Below, piece after piece: positions 19,037 to 28,311 of a stretch of 64,000 nt of DNA. The notes under the pieces are model-generated. The model saw nothing but the letters and a program-made list of their open reading frames with translations. It did not search any database and had not been told where the DNA came from. Numbering within the stretch: the first letter of the stretch is position 1; every line of letters begins with the position of its first letter. Location of the stretch: the NCBI GenBank assembly GCA_016718135.1, contig JADKEF010000017.1, forward strand, positions 1-64,000, in the 5' to 3' direction. Source of the stretch: Acidobacteriota bacterium (GTDB lineage Bacteria > Acidobacteriota > Blastocatellia > Pyrinomonadales > Pyrinomonadaceae). The translations under genes were made by a program, and so were the position numbers.

Positions 19037-19435
19037 TTACATTTTTGAGATCGAGACCCGTCGTGACTGATCGCCATCACCGTTAATTTCGATCCGTGTG
19101 GTCGCTCGGTCGAACTTCTTTTCGCCAAGCCGGCCTGCCCACTCGATGATAACGACAGCATTCTCGTCCTCAAATATCTCCCCAAGCCCGACCGCCATCG
19201 CAACCTGCGGCCCCGCATCGAGCCGCCAGAGATCAATATGAAAAACGTCAAACCTCTCGGCCCCATATTTGTTAACGAGCGTAAAACTCGGACTCGTCAC
19301 CTCGTCAACATCAAAATCGAGCCCGCTCATGATACCTTTCGTTAGCAAGGTCTTCCCTGCCCCAAGCCCGCCGACAAGCAGTATCAACTCGCCGCCAGTG
19401 AGCGACCGAGCGATTAACTCACCGATGGCGAACAT
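19037..19435 (-). CDS. tsaE: tRNA threonylcarbamoyladenosine biosynthesis ATPase TsaE
   Basis: 132 residues from the first ATG. P-loop GGLGAGKTLLTKGI, switch TSPSFTLVNKY, and the FHIDLWRLD and VVIIEWAGRL motifs of TsaE. The family N-terminus normally begins about ten residues earlier, and the same frame upstream reads ELTAKTPDE without an ATG/GTG/TTG, so the true start may be a rare codon or lie within the repeated AATTAACACGAA sequence at 19452-19486. It works with TsaB and TsaD in t6A37 formation; tsaD is also in this window (39,716). Confidence 0.9.
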   Translation of the reverse strand: MFAIGELIARSLTGGELILLVGGLGAGKTLLTKGIMSGLDFDVDEVTSPSFTLVNKYGAERFDVFHIDLWRLDAGPQVAMAVGLGEIFEDENAVVIIEWAGRLGEKKFDRATTRIEINGDGDQSRRVSISKM

Positions 19436-19486
19436 CTCATCCGGAGTTTTGGCTGTTAATTCGTGTCCTTTCGTGTTAATTCGTGG

Positions 19487-21121
19487 TTACTCCTTCTTCT
19501 CAAACTCCGCAAACACGTCAACCAAACACTCGCGAACATCCGAAGCCGTCATCACGCGTTTGCCGTATTTTTTCTCAGCAACATCGCCCGCCATCCCGGC
19601 GACGTACACAGCCGCAACGACCGTTTCGAAAATGTCGATCTTGAATTTCACTGCCTGTGCAACGAATCCGGCAAGAATTCCCGCCAGCGTATCGCCGTTC
19701 CCTGCCTTTCCGAGGCCGGAGTTCCCTGTCGGATTCACAACCACGCGTCCGTCCGGCGAGGCGATCAATACCCGTTCGCCCTTGAGGACGAGAATAACGT
19801 TGTTCGTCACCGCAAAGTCCCGGACTGCCGCGACACGATCTTTGATCGCCTCTTTGTCGTCGGTCCCGAGCAACCGTATGAACTCGCCTTCGTGCGGTGT
19901 GAGAATCAAGGGAGAACCACCTGCGTTAGCGGGTGGTTGAACGTCGTCAGCCTTCAACGGCGAAAATAACCACAACGCCCCAGCATCCAGTATCACCGGG
20001 ACCTTACGAGTCTCGACGATCTCTCGAACAAATTTCTCAACACCTTTATCAGTAGCCTTCAACCCCGGCCCGACCAGTATCGAATCAGCCTTCTCGATCA
20101 CATCCTCATTCGCCGCAAACGCATCCGAACCAACCTCGCCGTCCGCTTCCCCGATCGCCCTAACGATCACCTCCGGAATAACCCGCGAAGCAACCTCAAC
20201 CTTACACGAAGCCGGAACCAACATCGTCGTCAGACCGACCCCCGAACGCATCGCCACATTCCCACACATCACGGCCGCCCCGGAATAGTCCTCGGAACCT
20301 GCGACGATTAAGGCGTGGCCGCGTTTGTTTTTGTAGGATTCATCAAAAAAGTCGGTGCTCTTTAGCCAAACCCTCGCGTCCGGTTTCTCCGCGAGGAAAA
20401 ATTTCGAAGGCTGCTCCTCAATCAGGTCTGGAGGAGAACCGATGTTCGCCAAGACGATCTCACCATTCGAAACAGAAGCGGGCGGCATAATATTCGCGAC
20501 TTTCATCGCAGTAAAAGTGATTGTAACGTCGGCTGGAAAAACGGGTCCAATAATGTCGGAATAATTCGAAGTAAGGCCAGACGGGATGTCTATCGAGACA
20601 AACAACTGCGGAAATCGGCTACGCTGACGCCCGAGTCGTGCCACCAGATCGCCCACGGGACCGTCTATCGGTCGCGATAAACCAGTTCCGAAAAGTGCGT
20701 CAACAACAACGTCATGGTGCGCTGGCACCGAAAAATCATTCGGATCATAGTCGGCAAATAGAATGAGACAACTCTCATTCGGGCCGTTCGTACCCTCCGA
20801 ATCATCGAACGTTTTGATCGCGTCGAAGTTCAGCCGGGCGTCTCCTGAAAGTTCAGAGACGCTCCCAAACAGATAAACAAAGCAATTTGCTCCTTGTGTC
20901 CACAAGATTCGTGCGAGCGCGGCCCCATCTCCTCCGTTATTGCCCTTTCCCGCAAGAATGTTGATTCGCCGATCGTTCACCGAACCGCCGAGTTTTTCGG
21001 TTATAACCCGTGCGACGGCGTGGGCGGCGTTTTCCATCAGTAGGATCGACGGAATGCCGTAGCGCTCGGTGGTCAGGCGATCGACCTCTCGCATTTGTTC
21101 GGCTGTGAGAACCTTTTGCAT
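19487..21121 (-). CDS. nnr: Bifunctional NAD(P)H-hydrate epimerase/dehydratase
   Basis: 544 residues with both halves. The N-terminal YjeF epimerase has MENAAHAVARVI, NILAGKGNNGGDGAALARIL and VVDALFGTGLSRPI. The C-terminal ribokinase-like ADP/ATP-dependent dehydratase has GHALIVAGSEDYSGA, ILVGPGLKA, PVILDAGALWLF, ILTPHEGEFIRLLG and NPTGNSGLGKAGNGDTLAGI. It repairs NADHX and NADPHX. It lies directly upstream of tsaE, a very common order in bacteria. Confidence 0.96.
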   Translation of the reverse strand: MQKVLTAEQMREVDRLTTERYGIPSILLMENAAHAVARVITEKLGGSVNDRRINILAGKGNNGGDGAALARILWTQGANCFVYLFGSVSELSGDARLNFDAIKTFDDSEGTNGPNESCLILFADYDPNDFSVPAHHDVVVDALFGTGLSRPIDGPVGDLVARLGRQRSRFPQLFVSIDIPSGLTSNYSDIIGPVFPADVTITFTAMKVANIMPPASVSNGEIVLANIGSPPDLIEEQPSKFFLAEKPDARVWLKSTDFFDESYKNKRGHALIVAGSEDYSGAAVMCGNVAMRSGVGLTTMLVPASCKVEVASRVIPEVIVRAIGEADGEVGSDAFAANEDVIEKADSILVGPGLKATDKGVEKFVREIVETRKVPVILDAGALWLFSPLKADDVQPPANAGGSPLILTPHEGEFIRLLGTDDKEAIKDRVAAVRDFAVTNNVILVLKGERVLIASPDGRVVVNPTGNSGLGKAGNGDTLAGILAGFVAQAVKFKIDIFETVVAAVYVAGMAGDVAEKKYGKRVMTASDVRECLVDVFAEFEKKE

Positions 21122-21197
21122 ATAACTAACTTGCCACAGGCGGGAGCCAAAGCAAAGAGGTTAGTATCAGCGACCGTTAGCGCCGCTTCGACGTAAC

Positions 21198-23104
21198 TCA
21201 GTCCTCACTCAAGACAATTATCAGATCGTCCTTGCTGAAGGTGACTTTTTCGGACTTGTTTGGGTTTAGGTGGACGCCGTATTTTTGGTCCGGGTTCTGG
21301 GCCTCTGACGTGATGCGGTAGCCGATGGCGGATTCATTCAACTCCGACGCACTGGCGGTTATGGTGTAGAAGTCCATTGGGACGCCGGGTTTGGCATATC
21401 TTGTGATCGGCTTGAGGTAGATCTCGGAGCCTTCGGATTGGAAGAGGACGTCGTAGACTTTTTTTAGTTCGCGGTTTTCGCTGAGTTGGGAGAGCATGAG
21501 GCTGATGAGATTGTCGCTGACGACGAAATCGTCGGCTTTGGCGACTTGCCCAAGTTCGCGGTTTCGCATGTCGAGCATTTCGGTGACGATGCTGTAATCG
21601 ACACCGGCGGCCTCGGAGATGTTACGCAGATGGAGCAGCGAGATGAGCGTTTTGGCGTCGCTCTCCTGAATGTCGATGTCGCGGTCGCTGAGGACGACAA
21701 TGTGATCGAAGCTTTGCGTGTTGATGTCGAGCAGCGTCTTTTTCTCGCCGACATCGCCCTGACAGAACGCGATCTTTTGATTCGGCAGCGTCTCCTGGAA
21801 TTTGATGATCTCAATGTCGAGTTTGTCGTCATTGGCGACGACGAGCACTTCGGAACCCGCCTTTACATAATTGTCCAGCTCGGCGATGATGCGTCCGCCT
21901 TTGTCGTTCCAGCCTAGAACGAGCGTTGATTCCTGCTTGAGGCCGCTGTCTTCGGAGCGGCTGTAGAGAGTGGTGTCGACGTTGATCTCGCTGCGGCCGT
22001 TGGCGATGACCGTGTCGTCGTCTTCGGAAATGGCGATGACGGATTCGCCGGGATTGAAGACGCGGTCCATCGGTGGGTTGATGTGAACTTCGCCGTCCGG
22101 CGTGAAGACGCCGATGATCGACGAAGTCTCATACGCAAAAAGCGAATCTTTGTACGTGCGGCCGACGAGCTTCTCGGGAATTTCCTCGAAATAGATCTCA
22201 TCACCGGCGAATTCGAGCAGGTCGCTGTAGACGACGCTCAGGCCGGATTGGCGGCAGGTTTGGGCGATGATGCGTGAGATGAGGTCTTCGGAGAGGACGT
22301 AGACCGCTTCGCCGTTGCCGACTAGCTCGGCGGCCTCGATGTTTCGCTCGTCCTTTATTTCGGCGACGATGTGGTACGGCTCGGGGCGGCGGTGACGGCC
22401 GTTGGTGATGCCGAGGACGGTTTTGATGACGTATGTGTCGGCGTTTGGCACCTCGGGCGAGAGGACGATGATAGAGCGGGCCCCGTTGAGATTGACCATG
22501 TCCGCACTCGACGCTTCTAGCGTCGAACCGCTGCGGACGACGATCTTTGTGTTGCCGGTGCTCGCAATGCGTGACTTGATCTCGTCTTCGGCCTCGACCT
22601 TATCGATATCAGCAAGGATGACAATGCACGGGCGTTTTTGATTCGCATTCGCCTCGACGAGCTCGGTGATGATCGTGAAGATCTTTGGCGACCAACCGAG
22701 GATGAGCGTGTGGTTGCCGTCGAGAACGCGTGAGCGGCCACGTTTCAACTCCTCTATCTTTTGATCAATTCCAGACGCGATCGAACCGATGAGGATAGAT
22801 ATTAAGAAGATGCCGATGAGCGTGGCGATGAAGCGAACGATGCGGAAATCCCAGCCTTCGTCACCGCCCATCGTGCCCGGATCGAGCGTCGCCATCAGGC
22901 TTTTCCAAGTGCCTTCGAGAAAGCTCAGCGGCTCGGCGTCAGGCTCGGTCGAAGCACTGATCCCAAGGCTGACCATTATCGCTCCCAAAACCACGACCGA
23001 GACAACCGACACGATCGCCAGCCACTGAATCACAGCCATCGGCCCGCCGGACATCGTGTTCTCAAAGTGGTAACGGAGTTTTCGCGAAGCGTGTATTTGG
23101 GCAT
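21198..23104 (-). CDS. CASTOR/POLLUX-like ion channel subunit, N-terminus frameshifted
   Basis: From 23054 the frame gives 618 residues: a membrane pore region (IQWLAIVSVVSVVVLGAIMV, then IVRFIATLIGIFLISILIG), then two RCK-like nucleotide-binding modules (TLILGWSPKIFTIITELVEA, IVVRSGSTLEASSADMVNLN, TLVLGWNDKGGRIIAELDNY, IVVLSDRDIDIQESDAKTLI). The family resembles plant CASTOR/POLLUX/DMI1 channels. Upstream of the first ATG the right frame reads KLRYHFENTM without a start; adding one A in the run at about 23080 joins it to ATG 23104, giving MPKYTLREKLRYHFENTM. So one base seems missing in a homopolymer. Confidence 0.85.
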
Positions 23105-23159
23105 AGGTTGTTGGATGAGGACGCCTAATTTTAGCCGAGGCGGCGATAAACGGCTAGCT

Positions 23160-23801
23160 TCAAATCACAGAATACAAGTAGATACCGAAACAGATCAGCC
23201 CGCTTGCCAGATCGTAGTAGCTGAACGGCGGTTGAAACGCTAGCGTGAGCCTAACCGGAAGGTACGAGATCAGCGTTGCGACCATGACGGTGAACGTCGT
23301 CGGTTGTGCAATGGCGATCGAGACTTCGAGGAGTGATTCGGTAAAGCAAAGATAGATGAAAACGGGCACGACGAGCAGATAACGGGCATATGGTGGCGGC
23401 TCAAATTCCTCAGACAGTTTGTGACCGAAATGATATGCCAAAATGCCGCCGATCAAGGCAAACCCGAAGGTAAACCTGAATCCCCAATAAGGAAATTGAC
23501 TCGACTGTTTCTCGATCGCAAACGCCACCAGATAAAGCCACACAAAACTACCGACGGCGAGAATGCAGGTCAGAATATGAACACCCGACAGCCAGTCAGG
23601 CAGGCGATGGCCGCCGCTTTCGTCGCGATTCCCGAACGCACAAAGCAAAGCCACGACCTGTAGCGGAGCAGCGATCCAAAACGCAGTTGCGAGGTTATCA
23701 TTGATGATGCCGTTCGTATTTGGCAAAGCAAATGCCACCAAAAGCAACCCGACATCGAGCAGAATATTCTCAAGCGGGAAATGTCTGACGCGAATGGACA
23801 T
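23160..23801 (-). CDS. Integral membrane protein of unknown function
   Basis: 213 residues with about six hydrophobic helices (for example NILLDVGLLLVAFALPNT, TAFWIAAPLQVVALLCAF, HILTCILAVGSFVWLYLVAF, WGFRFTFGFALIGGILAYHF, YLLVVPVFIYLCFTESLLEV, LASGLICFGIYLYSVI). No catalytic motif was recognised. It follows the CAP-domain gene by 16 bp on the same strand, so they may be co-transcribed. Confidence 0.75.
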   Translation of the reverse strand: MSIRVRHFPLENILLDVGLLLVAFALPNTNGIINDNLATAFWIAAPLQVVALLCAFGNRDESGGHRLPDWLSGVHILTCILAVGSFVWLYLVAFAIEKQSSQFPYWGFRFTFGFALIGGILAYHFGHKLSEEFEPPPYARYLLVVPVFIYLCFTESLLEVSIAIAQPTTFTVMVATLISYLPVRLTLAFQPPFSYYDLASGLICFGIYLYSVI

Positions 23802-23817
23802 TATTTAAACAGAATGG

Positions 23818-24441
23818 TCACCATGCCGGACCGGAGGCTTTACTTGCAGGATCGTAGTTACAGACGACCATCGCTTTCCACTTGCCCGTGGCTGAGCGAT
23901 TGATGCCGCAGCCGATCGATTTCGTGGTTCGCCACATTACTTGTGCGTAGTGCGTGCAGACCTTACCGGCGGCACAGGTTGCGGTTTCGTTGTTCCAATT
24001 GGGCTTTTCGAGCATCCAGCGTTTGACGACGCTTGCAATCGGTTCGGTCGAGCTGCCGGAGACGAAGATATTCTCGCCATACGTAGAGGCGTCGCGGTGC
24101 TCGTAGATGCTCTGATTTGCCCATTCTTGTGCGAGTTCGGCAAGACGGCAATCCCACGTGACCGGCGGAAGTTGTTGTTCCGCTCTCGCTGAGTTATGAG
24201 CGTTTAGGATCTCTTTTATTTCGGCGAGCGTCAGTCCGTTCGTCGCGGTGCATTTTGAAGGATCGGCCATGGCTCCGGCCGTTAGTGGTGACGGAGTGGG
24301 CGTCGGGGCTTCCTTTGGCGGTAGCTGAGGTTTAGGCTGTCGCCCAACGCGATTCTGTCCCGGCGCGGAAATGGATCCGATCGCTATGGAAACGGTAACT
24401 ATAGCAAGCAAAAGGTTGACCTTCCGTCTTTTCGACAACAT
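23818..24441 (-). CDS. Secreted CAP (SCP/PR-1) domain protein
   Basis: 207 residues. Signal segment VNLLLAIVTVSIAIGSISAP, a Pro/Thr-rich stretch (PTPTPSPLT), then the CAP domain: EILNAHNSARAEQQLPPVTW, LAELAQEWANQSIYEH, GENIFVSGSS, CTHYAQVMWRTTKSIGCG and VVCNYDPASKASGPAW. Four or more cysteines fit an exported protein. CAP proteins are extracellular with varied roles; the role here is unknown. Transcribed divergently from the secreted protein at 24520. Confidence 0.92.
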   Translation of the reverse strand: MLSKRRKVNLLLAIVTVSIAIGSISAPGQNRVGRQPKPQLPPKEAPTPTPSPLTAGAMADPSKCTATNGLTLAEIKEILNAHNSARAEQQLPPVTWDCRLAELAQEWANQSIYEHRDASTYGENIFVSGSSTEPIASVVKRWMLEKPNWNNETATCAAGKVCTHYAQVMWRTTKSIGCGINRSATGKWKAMVVCNYDPASKASGPAW

Positions 24442-24519
24442 TTGAAGACAGCGTACATTCAGACACGTAAATCCGCAAGATGTGATAACATTTACGAGAT
24501 TTCCTGGAGGTTTTTCGCG

Positions 24520-25314
24520 ATGAAGTCAGCGTTTCTTCGCAGCGTCGTACTAACGGCATTTCTTGCCGCTTCATTTTCCGTGTCCGCTCAACAGACCAAA
24601 GACAAGCCGCCTACCCCTCAACCAAATCCTAATCAGCCGGGCCAACCTCCGCCGCCCCCCGCAGTCGTCCCGTGCCCAAGGCTGGACCTTCGCGGGACAT
24701 CTGCTCCGATAGTGAGAGATGGCGACACGGTTGGCTTTATGGCAAATATCACCGGCGGCGATGCAAATGTGCAACCACTGATCAGTTGGACTGTCTCTGC
24801 AGGCGTTCTCAAATCCGGACAAGGCACTCGAACGATCGAGGTTGATTCGACTGGTGCGGGAGCCGACCGTTTTATCATCGCGGACGTTTGGGTTGGCGGG
24901 TATGCATCAGATTGTTCGCTGCAAGGGCGTGCCGCAGTCACCGTAGCCGGTCCTGCGACCAAACGGGACGAATTTGGCGATCTCGCCGAGAATAAAGAAA
25001 AAGAGCGTCTAGCCGAGTTTGTCGGCGGACTCTCGCCATCGCACGATCAGGCTTACATTATTGCCTACGCTGGTCGAAACAACGTTCGCGGCTACGCCCG
25101 CACCGTCCTGACCCGTATGCGTGCGGCCGTGATCGCGGCCGGTATGCCGGCCCAGATGGTAGCGACGATGGACGGTGGCTTTCGTGAGCAGCCGACCTAC
25201 GAACTCTGGGCAGTGCCAGTAGGTGCCATTCCTCCGAAAGCAACACCGACAGTAAACGCAAAAGATATAGCTTTTCCGAAGCCGACACCGACACCACCGA
25301 AAAAGAAGCCCTAA
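24520..25314 (+). CDS. Secreted protein of unknown function with C-terminal OmpA-like part
   Basis: About 264 residues. ATG 24520 is chosen because GGAGG lies 9 bases upstream and it begins a proper signal peptide (FLRSVVLTAFLAASFSVSAQ). A Pro-rich segment is followed by a beta domain (GDTVGFMANITGGDANVQPL, ISWTVSAGVLKSGQGTRTIE) and a last part (SHDQAYIIAYAGRNNVRGYA, VLTRMRAAVIAAGMPAQMV) reminiscent of OmpA-type periplasmic domains. The tail is Pro/Lys-rich. No function can be assigned. Confidence 0.75.
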   Translation: MKSAFLRSVVLTAFLAASFSVSAQQTKDKPPTPQPNPNQPGQPPPPPAVVPCPRLDLRGTSAPIVRDGDTVGFMANITGGDANVQPLISWTVSAGVLKSGQGTRTIEVDSTGAGADRFIIADVWVGGYASDCSLQGRAAVTVAGPATKRDEFGDLAENKEKERLAEFVGGLSPSHDQAYIIAYAGRNNVRGYARTVLTRMRAAVIAAGMPAQMVATMDGGFREQPTYELWAVPVGAIPPKATPTVNAKDIAFPKPTPTPPKKKP

Positions 25315-25329
25315 GTTCGATTTTTGCCT

Positions 25330-25358
25330 TTGACCTTTGCCATCAGTTTCCGTATAAT
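25330..25358 (+). promoter_or_regulatory. Sigma-70-type promoter of rplU-rpmA
   Basis: TTGACC at 25330-25335 and TATAAT at 25353-25358 with a 17-base spacer, about 57 bases before the rplU start. Confidence 0.8.
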
Positions 25359-25415
25359 CTGAGTTTTTCGACTGGTGAAGAGTTTCTTTGCATAGTCGGA
25401 TTAGGGAGCTAACAG

Positions 25416-25688
25416 ATGAGTTACGCAATTATTAGAACAGGTGGCAAGCAGTATGCGGTCGAAAGCGGTATGACGCTTCGTGTGCCGACGATCAGTGCTG
25501 AGGCTGGAAAGAAGGTCGATATCGACACTCTTTTTGCTGACGGTGCGGTCGGAGCAGCGACGGTCAAAGCAACGGTCGTCAAGCACGGCAAAGGCGATAA
25601 GATCATCGTCTTCAAAAAGAAACGCCGCAAGCAGTACAAACGCAAGCAGGGCCACAGACAAGGTTTTACGGAAATTACAATAGACTAG
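25416..25688 (+). CDS. rplU: Ribosomal protein bL21
   Basis: 90 residues; starts MSYAIIRTGGKQYAVESG, the L21 signature, and ends with the basic tail KKRRKQYKRKQGHRQGFTEI. Slightly shorter than the usual 100-105 residues. Preceded by a GGGAG-type ribosome-binding site. First gene of a two-gene operon with rpmA. In most bacteria obg follows directly; here it is 7.7 kb away. Confidence 0.96.
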   Translation: MSYAIIRTGGKQYAVESGMTLRVPTISAEAGKKVDIDTLFADGAVGAATVKATVVKHGKGDKIIVFKKKRRKQYKRKQGHRQGFTEITID

Positions 25689-25772
25689 ATCTAGTGATTA
25701 GATATTAGTGATGAGTGATTAGTTGAGAAATACTTTTTACTCACCACTTACCACTCATCACTCATCACTAAC
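25689..25772. repeat. Inverted repeat (AGTGATGAGTGATTAG type) between rplU and rpmA
   Basis: Left arm 25690-25722 of ATTAGTGATGAGTGATTAG words is complementary to right arm 25738-25770 (CACTTACCACTCATCACT and on). It sits inside the operon, so it would form a long hairpin in the rplU-rpmA transcript, just upstream of the rpmA ribosome-binding region. Confidence 0.8.
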
Positions 25773-25776
25773 GAAT

Positions 25777-26076
25777 ATGGCACATAAGAAAGGTGTAGGA
25801 TCATCACGAAACGGCCGCGATTCGCATTCGCAGCGATTGGGCCTCAAGAAGTTTGGCGGCCAGAGCGTGCTCGGCGGCAACATTATCGCACGTCAACGCG
25901 GCACCAAGTGGAAGCCCGGCAACAACGTCGGCCGCGGTAAAGACGACACTTTGTTTTCGTTGATCGAAGGCATCGTTAAATTCGAAGACAAAGGCCGCAA
26001 AGGCAAGTTCATCAGCGTTTATGCTGTCGGTGCTCCGCAATTAGCCCCAAAGGTCGTTGCAGAAGTAGCGGCATAG
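25777..26076 (+). CDS. rpmA: Ribosomal protein bL27
   Basis: 99 residues from ATG 25777: MAHKKGVGSSRNGRDSHSQR and GGNIIARQRGTKWKPGNNVG are the L27 signatures. An upstream in-frame extension (from 25723) runs through the inverted repeat and is not part of the gene. Second gene of the rplU operon, ended by the terminator at 26129. Confidence 0.96.
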   Translation: MAHKKGVGSSRNGRDSHSQRLGLKKFGGQSVLGGNIIARQRGTKWKPGNNVGRGKDDTLFSLIEGIVKFEDKGRKGKFISVYAVGAPQLAPKVVAEVAA

Positions 26077-26128
26077 GTGAGAATCGCCTGCGATAGCGGG
26101 TGGTTGAATACGACATCACTCAAGAATT

Positions 26129-26160
26129 CAAAAGCACACGTCATCCGGCGTGTGCTTTTG
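26129..26160 (+). terminator. Rho-independent terminator after rpmA
   Basis: Perfect 12-bp stem CAAAAGCACACG / CGTGTGCTTTTG with an 8-base loop, followed by TTTA. Strong terminator for rplU-rpmA. Confidence 0.85.
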
Positions 26161-26197
26161 TTTACCCAAAGCCCACAAATCAGATACAATTGTCGGG

Positions 26198-26461
26198 ATG
26201 AAACCTGGGCAAGACCTCATTGATAAAGGGCTAAGCGATCTGGCGAGGAATCGCGAAACGATCGAATCGTTGCTCGTCCGCATCGGTGGACCGCGTCTGC
26301 GGCGCTTGGGTTTTGAAATTCCACAGTCTTTGGGAGAACTCCCCGAGCATCGCCTCTACAGAATGCTCGCCGCCGAAGACTCAGATTCCGCTCACTCCCG
26401 CTATAATGCATTAATACGTCGACTGGTCAGCTTCGAGAGAGCCTCAGAATGCGGGATCTAG
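26198..26461 (+). CDS. Small protein preceding a nucleotidyltransferase, possible antitoxin
   Basis: 87 residues from ATG 26198 (the frame opens earlier, but this ATG follows the intergenic region naturally). Charged and helical, with RNRETIESLLVRIGGPRLRR and HSRYNALIRRLVSFERA. Not recognised. It overlaps the next gene by 13 bp, the tight coupling typical of toxin-antitoxin pairs. Confidence 0.6.
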   Translation: MKPGQDLIDKGLSDLARNRETIESLLVRIGGPRLRRLGFEIPQSLGELPEHRLYRMLAAEDSDSAHSRYNALIRRLVSFERASECGI

Positions 26462-26988
26462 CGAATAAACAAAAGATCGTCGAGTTTATGCGGGCGTTTG
26501 GGCGGCTTGCCCGAAACGAGGCCGAAGTTTTCTTAACCGGCGGTTCGACGGCTGTTCTGGAGGGCTGGCGAGATTCGACGGCAGACATTGATCTAAAGTT
26601 CGTCCCGGAACTCGACGAGCTTTTTCGGGGCATCCCGGCGATCAAGGAAAGCCTGATGCTGAATGTCGAACTTGCCTCGCCGCCAGATTTCATTCCCGAG
26701 CTTCCAGGCTGGCGTGACAGATGCACCTACATAGGGAGCGAGGGAAAAGTCAGTTTCTATAGCTATGACCCCTACAGTCAAGCGTTGTCCAAGATAGAGC
26801 GAGGACACGAAAAAGACGTTCTGGACGTAAGAGCTATGTTCGACCGAAAGCTCATTGAACCGGCAAAACTTGTTGAACTCTTTACGCAGATAGAACCAAA
26901 CCTATACAAGTATCCCGCAATTGATGCAAAATCATTCGCTCAAGCGGTTCGACGTGCAGTCGAAGAATGGAAATTGGATAGGCTGTAG
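26449..26988 (+). CDS. Nucleotidyltransferase-fold protein (DUF6036-like)
   Basis: 179 residues. The nucleotidyltransferase motif is clear near residues 28-48: FLTGGSTAVLEGWRDSTADI then DLKF, i.e. GG[ST]..DxD. The rest (VELASPPDFIPELPGWRDRC, YSQALSKIERGHEKDVLDVR) matches the DUF6036/AbiEii-type layout, in which the late Lys/Asp pair contributes to the active site. Some members are toxins that modify tRNA; others have unknown roles. The small overlapping partner supports a two-gene cassette. Confidence 0.75.
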   Translation: MRDLANKQKIVEFMRAFGRLARNEAEVFLTGGSTAVLEGWRDSTADIDLKFVPELDELFRGIPAIKESLMLNVELASPPDFIPELPGWRDRCTYIGSEGKVSFYSYDPYSQALSKIERGHEKDVLDVRAMFDRKLIEPAKLVELFTQIEPNLYKYPAIDAKSFAQAVRRAVEEWKLDRL

Positions 26989-26989
26989 A

Positions 26990-28231
26990 CTACTTCTCCC
27001 ACCACTGTTTCACTGCATTTGGCGAATTTGAGGCGACCGGGAATGGATTGCCTTTCTTTGGTACGCGGGCGGCCATTGTCTTGCCCTCTGGCGACGACCA
27101 CGGGATCCCGTAAAACAAGCCGGGAGAAGGCCCAGTGAGCCGTTTATCGAGAGGGCTGCCTCCGGCCGGGATCTCCATATCGACCAGATACGAATTATAC
27201 GCAAGATTAATGTTGCCATTCTGCTCGGGATGCATCGGCGGACGGCCGTTCGAGCCAATGGTGAAACGCCATGTTCGCCAGACCTCGCCGTTGTTCATCC
27301 ATTCGCACTGCCATGCACCGGGAAAGTCCTCAAGAGCGAGACGGTTTGTATCGCGATTTCGCTTCTCGCCCCATGTCAGCGGAGCCTGCAGCCGAACGAC
27401 CCGGAATCCGATCTCGTCCTGATATTCGGTACCACGAAGGTATTTTGGTGCGATCCGGTCCTGATAAATGACCGAATACGATCTCTCCATCCGACTGATC
27501 GCCTGATCGGCGTAGCCCTCGGGGCCGGGCATGGACAGCCGCTTGCCGTTGACCGAGCAACGCATATATCCGTGCGGCAGTTCTTTGCCCTTCTCATCAG
27601 GCGAAAGGCTGTAATAGAACTCAACATGATTCGCCCCGAGCCGTTCCGGTGCGCTTTTCGTATCGAGATAGCCGACATATTCACGCGGCCGCAGAACCAT
27701 CCATGAGACGGGAGCTTCGGCGTGGCGGCTGATCACATAGCGTGGCGGAGCGAGTCCCGCTTCTTGTCCGGAGCGGACACGATTTATGCTTTTCACGTCG
27801 ATCTTGTAGGTGCGTACTAGCTTTTCCTCGTCGGTCTCGCCGTTGACCGTAAAGACATTGACATCGAACAAACCGACCTCTTTTGTCGCGGTATCCTTAC
27901 GCCAGCAATCTGCCGTTTGCATGAAACTCTCGTCCAAAGCACCGGTTGTATTGTTGTACCTAAAGGTTTCGCAGCGGGTACTCGTGATGGTCTTACCACC
28001 ACGGGCGATCACTATTTTTAGGGCACTCCGGTTTGGATACACGCCAAAGACCTTGACGAAATGCGTCATGTACCAGCCCATGCTGACCGGAATGTTGTTC
28101 GGCCCAAGAGCATCCACTTCCTTCGCCTCGAACCACGTGAAAGCGTCATCAGCCACGCCCTGACGCGCCTGTGAAAAAACAGCTGACGCAAGTGCAGATA
28201 TAAGTACAAGAATAAATACAAACTTCTTCAT
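26990..28231 (-). CDS. Secreted protein of unknown function, 413 aa
   Basis: Signal peptide KFVFILVLISALASAVFSQA. The mature part is a beta-rich soluble protein with segments such as ALKIVIARGGKTITSTRCET, VSWMVLRPREYVGYLDTKSA, EIGFRVVRLQAPLTWGEKRN and WQCEWMNNGEVWRTWRFTIG. No known domain recognised. Converges on the nucleotidyltransferase gene (1 bp between stops). Confidence 0.8.
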   Translation of the reverse strand: MKKFVFILVLISALASAVFSQARQGVADDAFTWFEAKEVDALGPNNIPVSMGWYMTHFVKVFGVYPNRSALKIVIARGGKTITSTRCETFRYNNTTGALDESFMQTADCWRKDTATKEVGLFDVNVFTVNGETDEEKLVRTYKIDVKSINRVRSGQEAGLAPPRYVISRHAEAPVSWMVLRPREYVGYLDTKSAPERLGANHVEFYYSLSPDEKGKELPHGYMRCSVNGKRLSMPGPEGYADQAISRMERSYSVIYQDRIAPKYLRGTEYQDEIGFRVVRLQAPLTWGEKRNRDTNRLALEDFPGAWQCEWMNNGEVWRTWRFTIGSNGRPPMHPEQNGNINLAYNSYLVDMEIPAGGSPLDKRLTGPSPGLFYGIPWSSPEGKTMAARVPKKGNPFPVASNSPNAVKQWWEK

Positions 28232-28311
28232 AGTTCCCCTTTCGAATTAGTTTTGTTTTGGCTCCGGCAGTTCGGCCTTACACCAAGAAACATTCTAACT
28301 TTTGCCCTACA

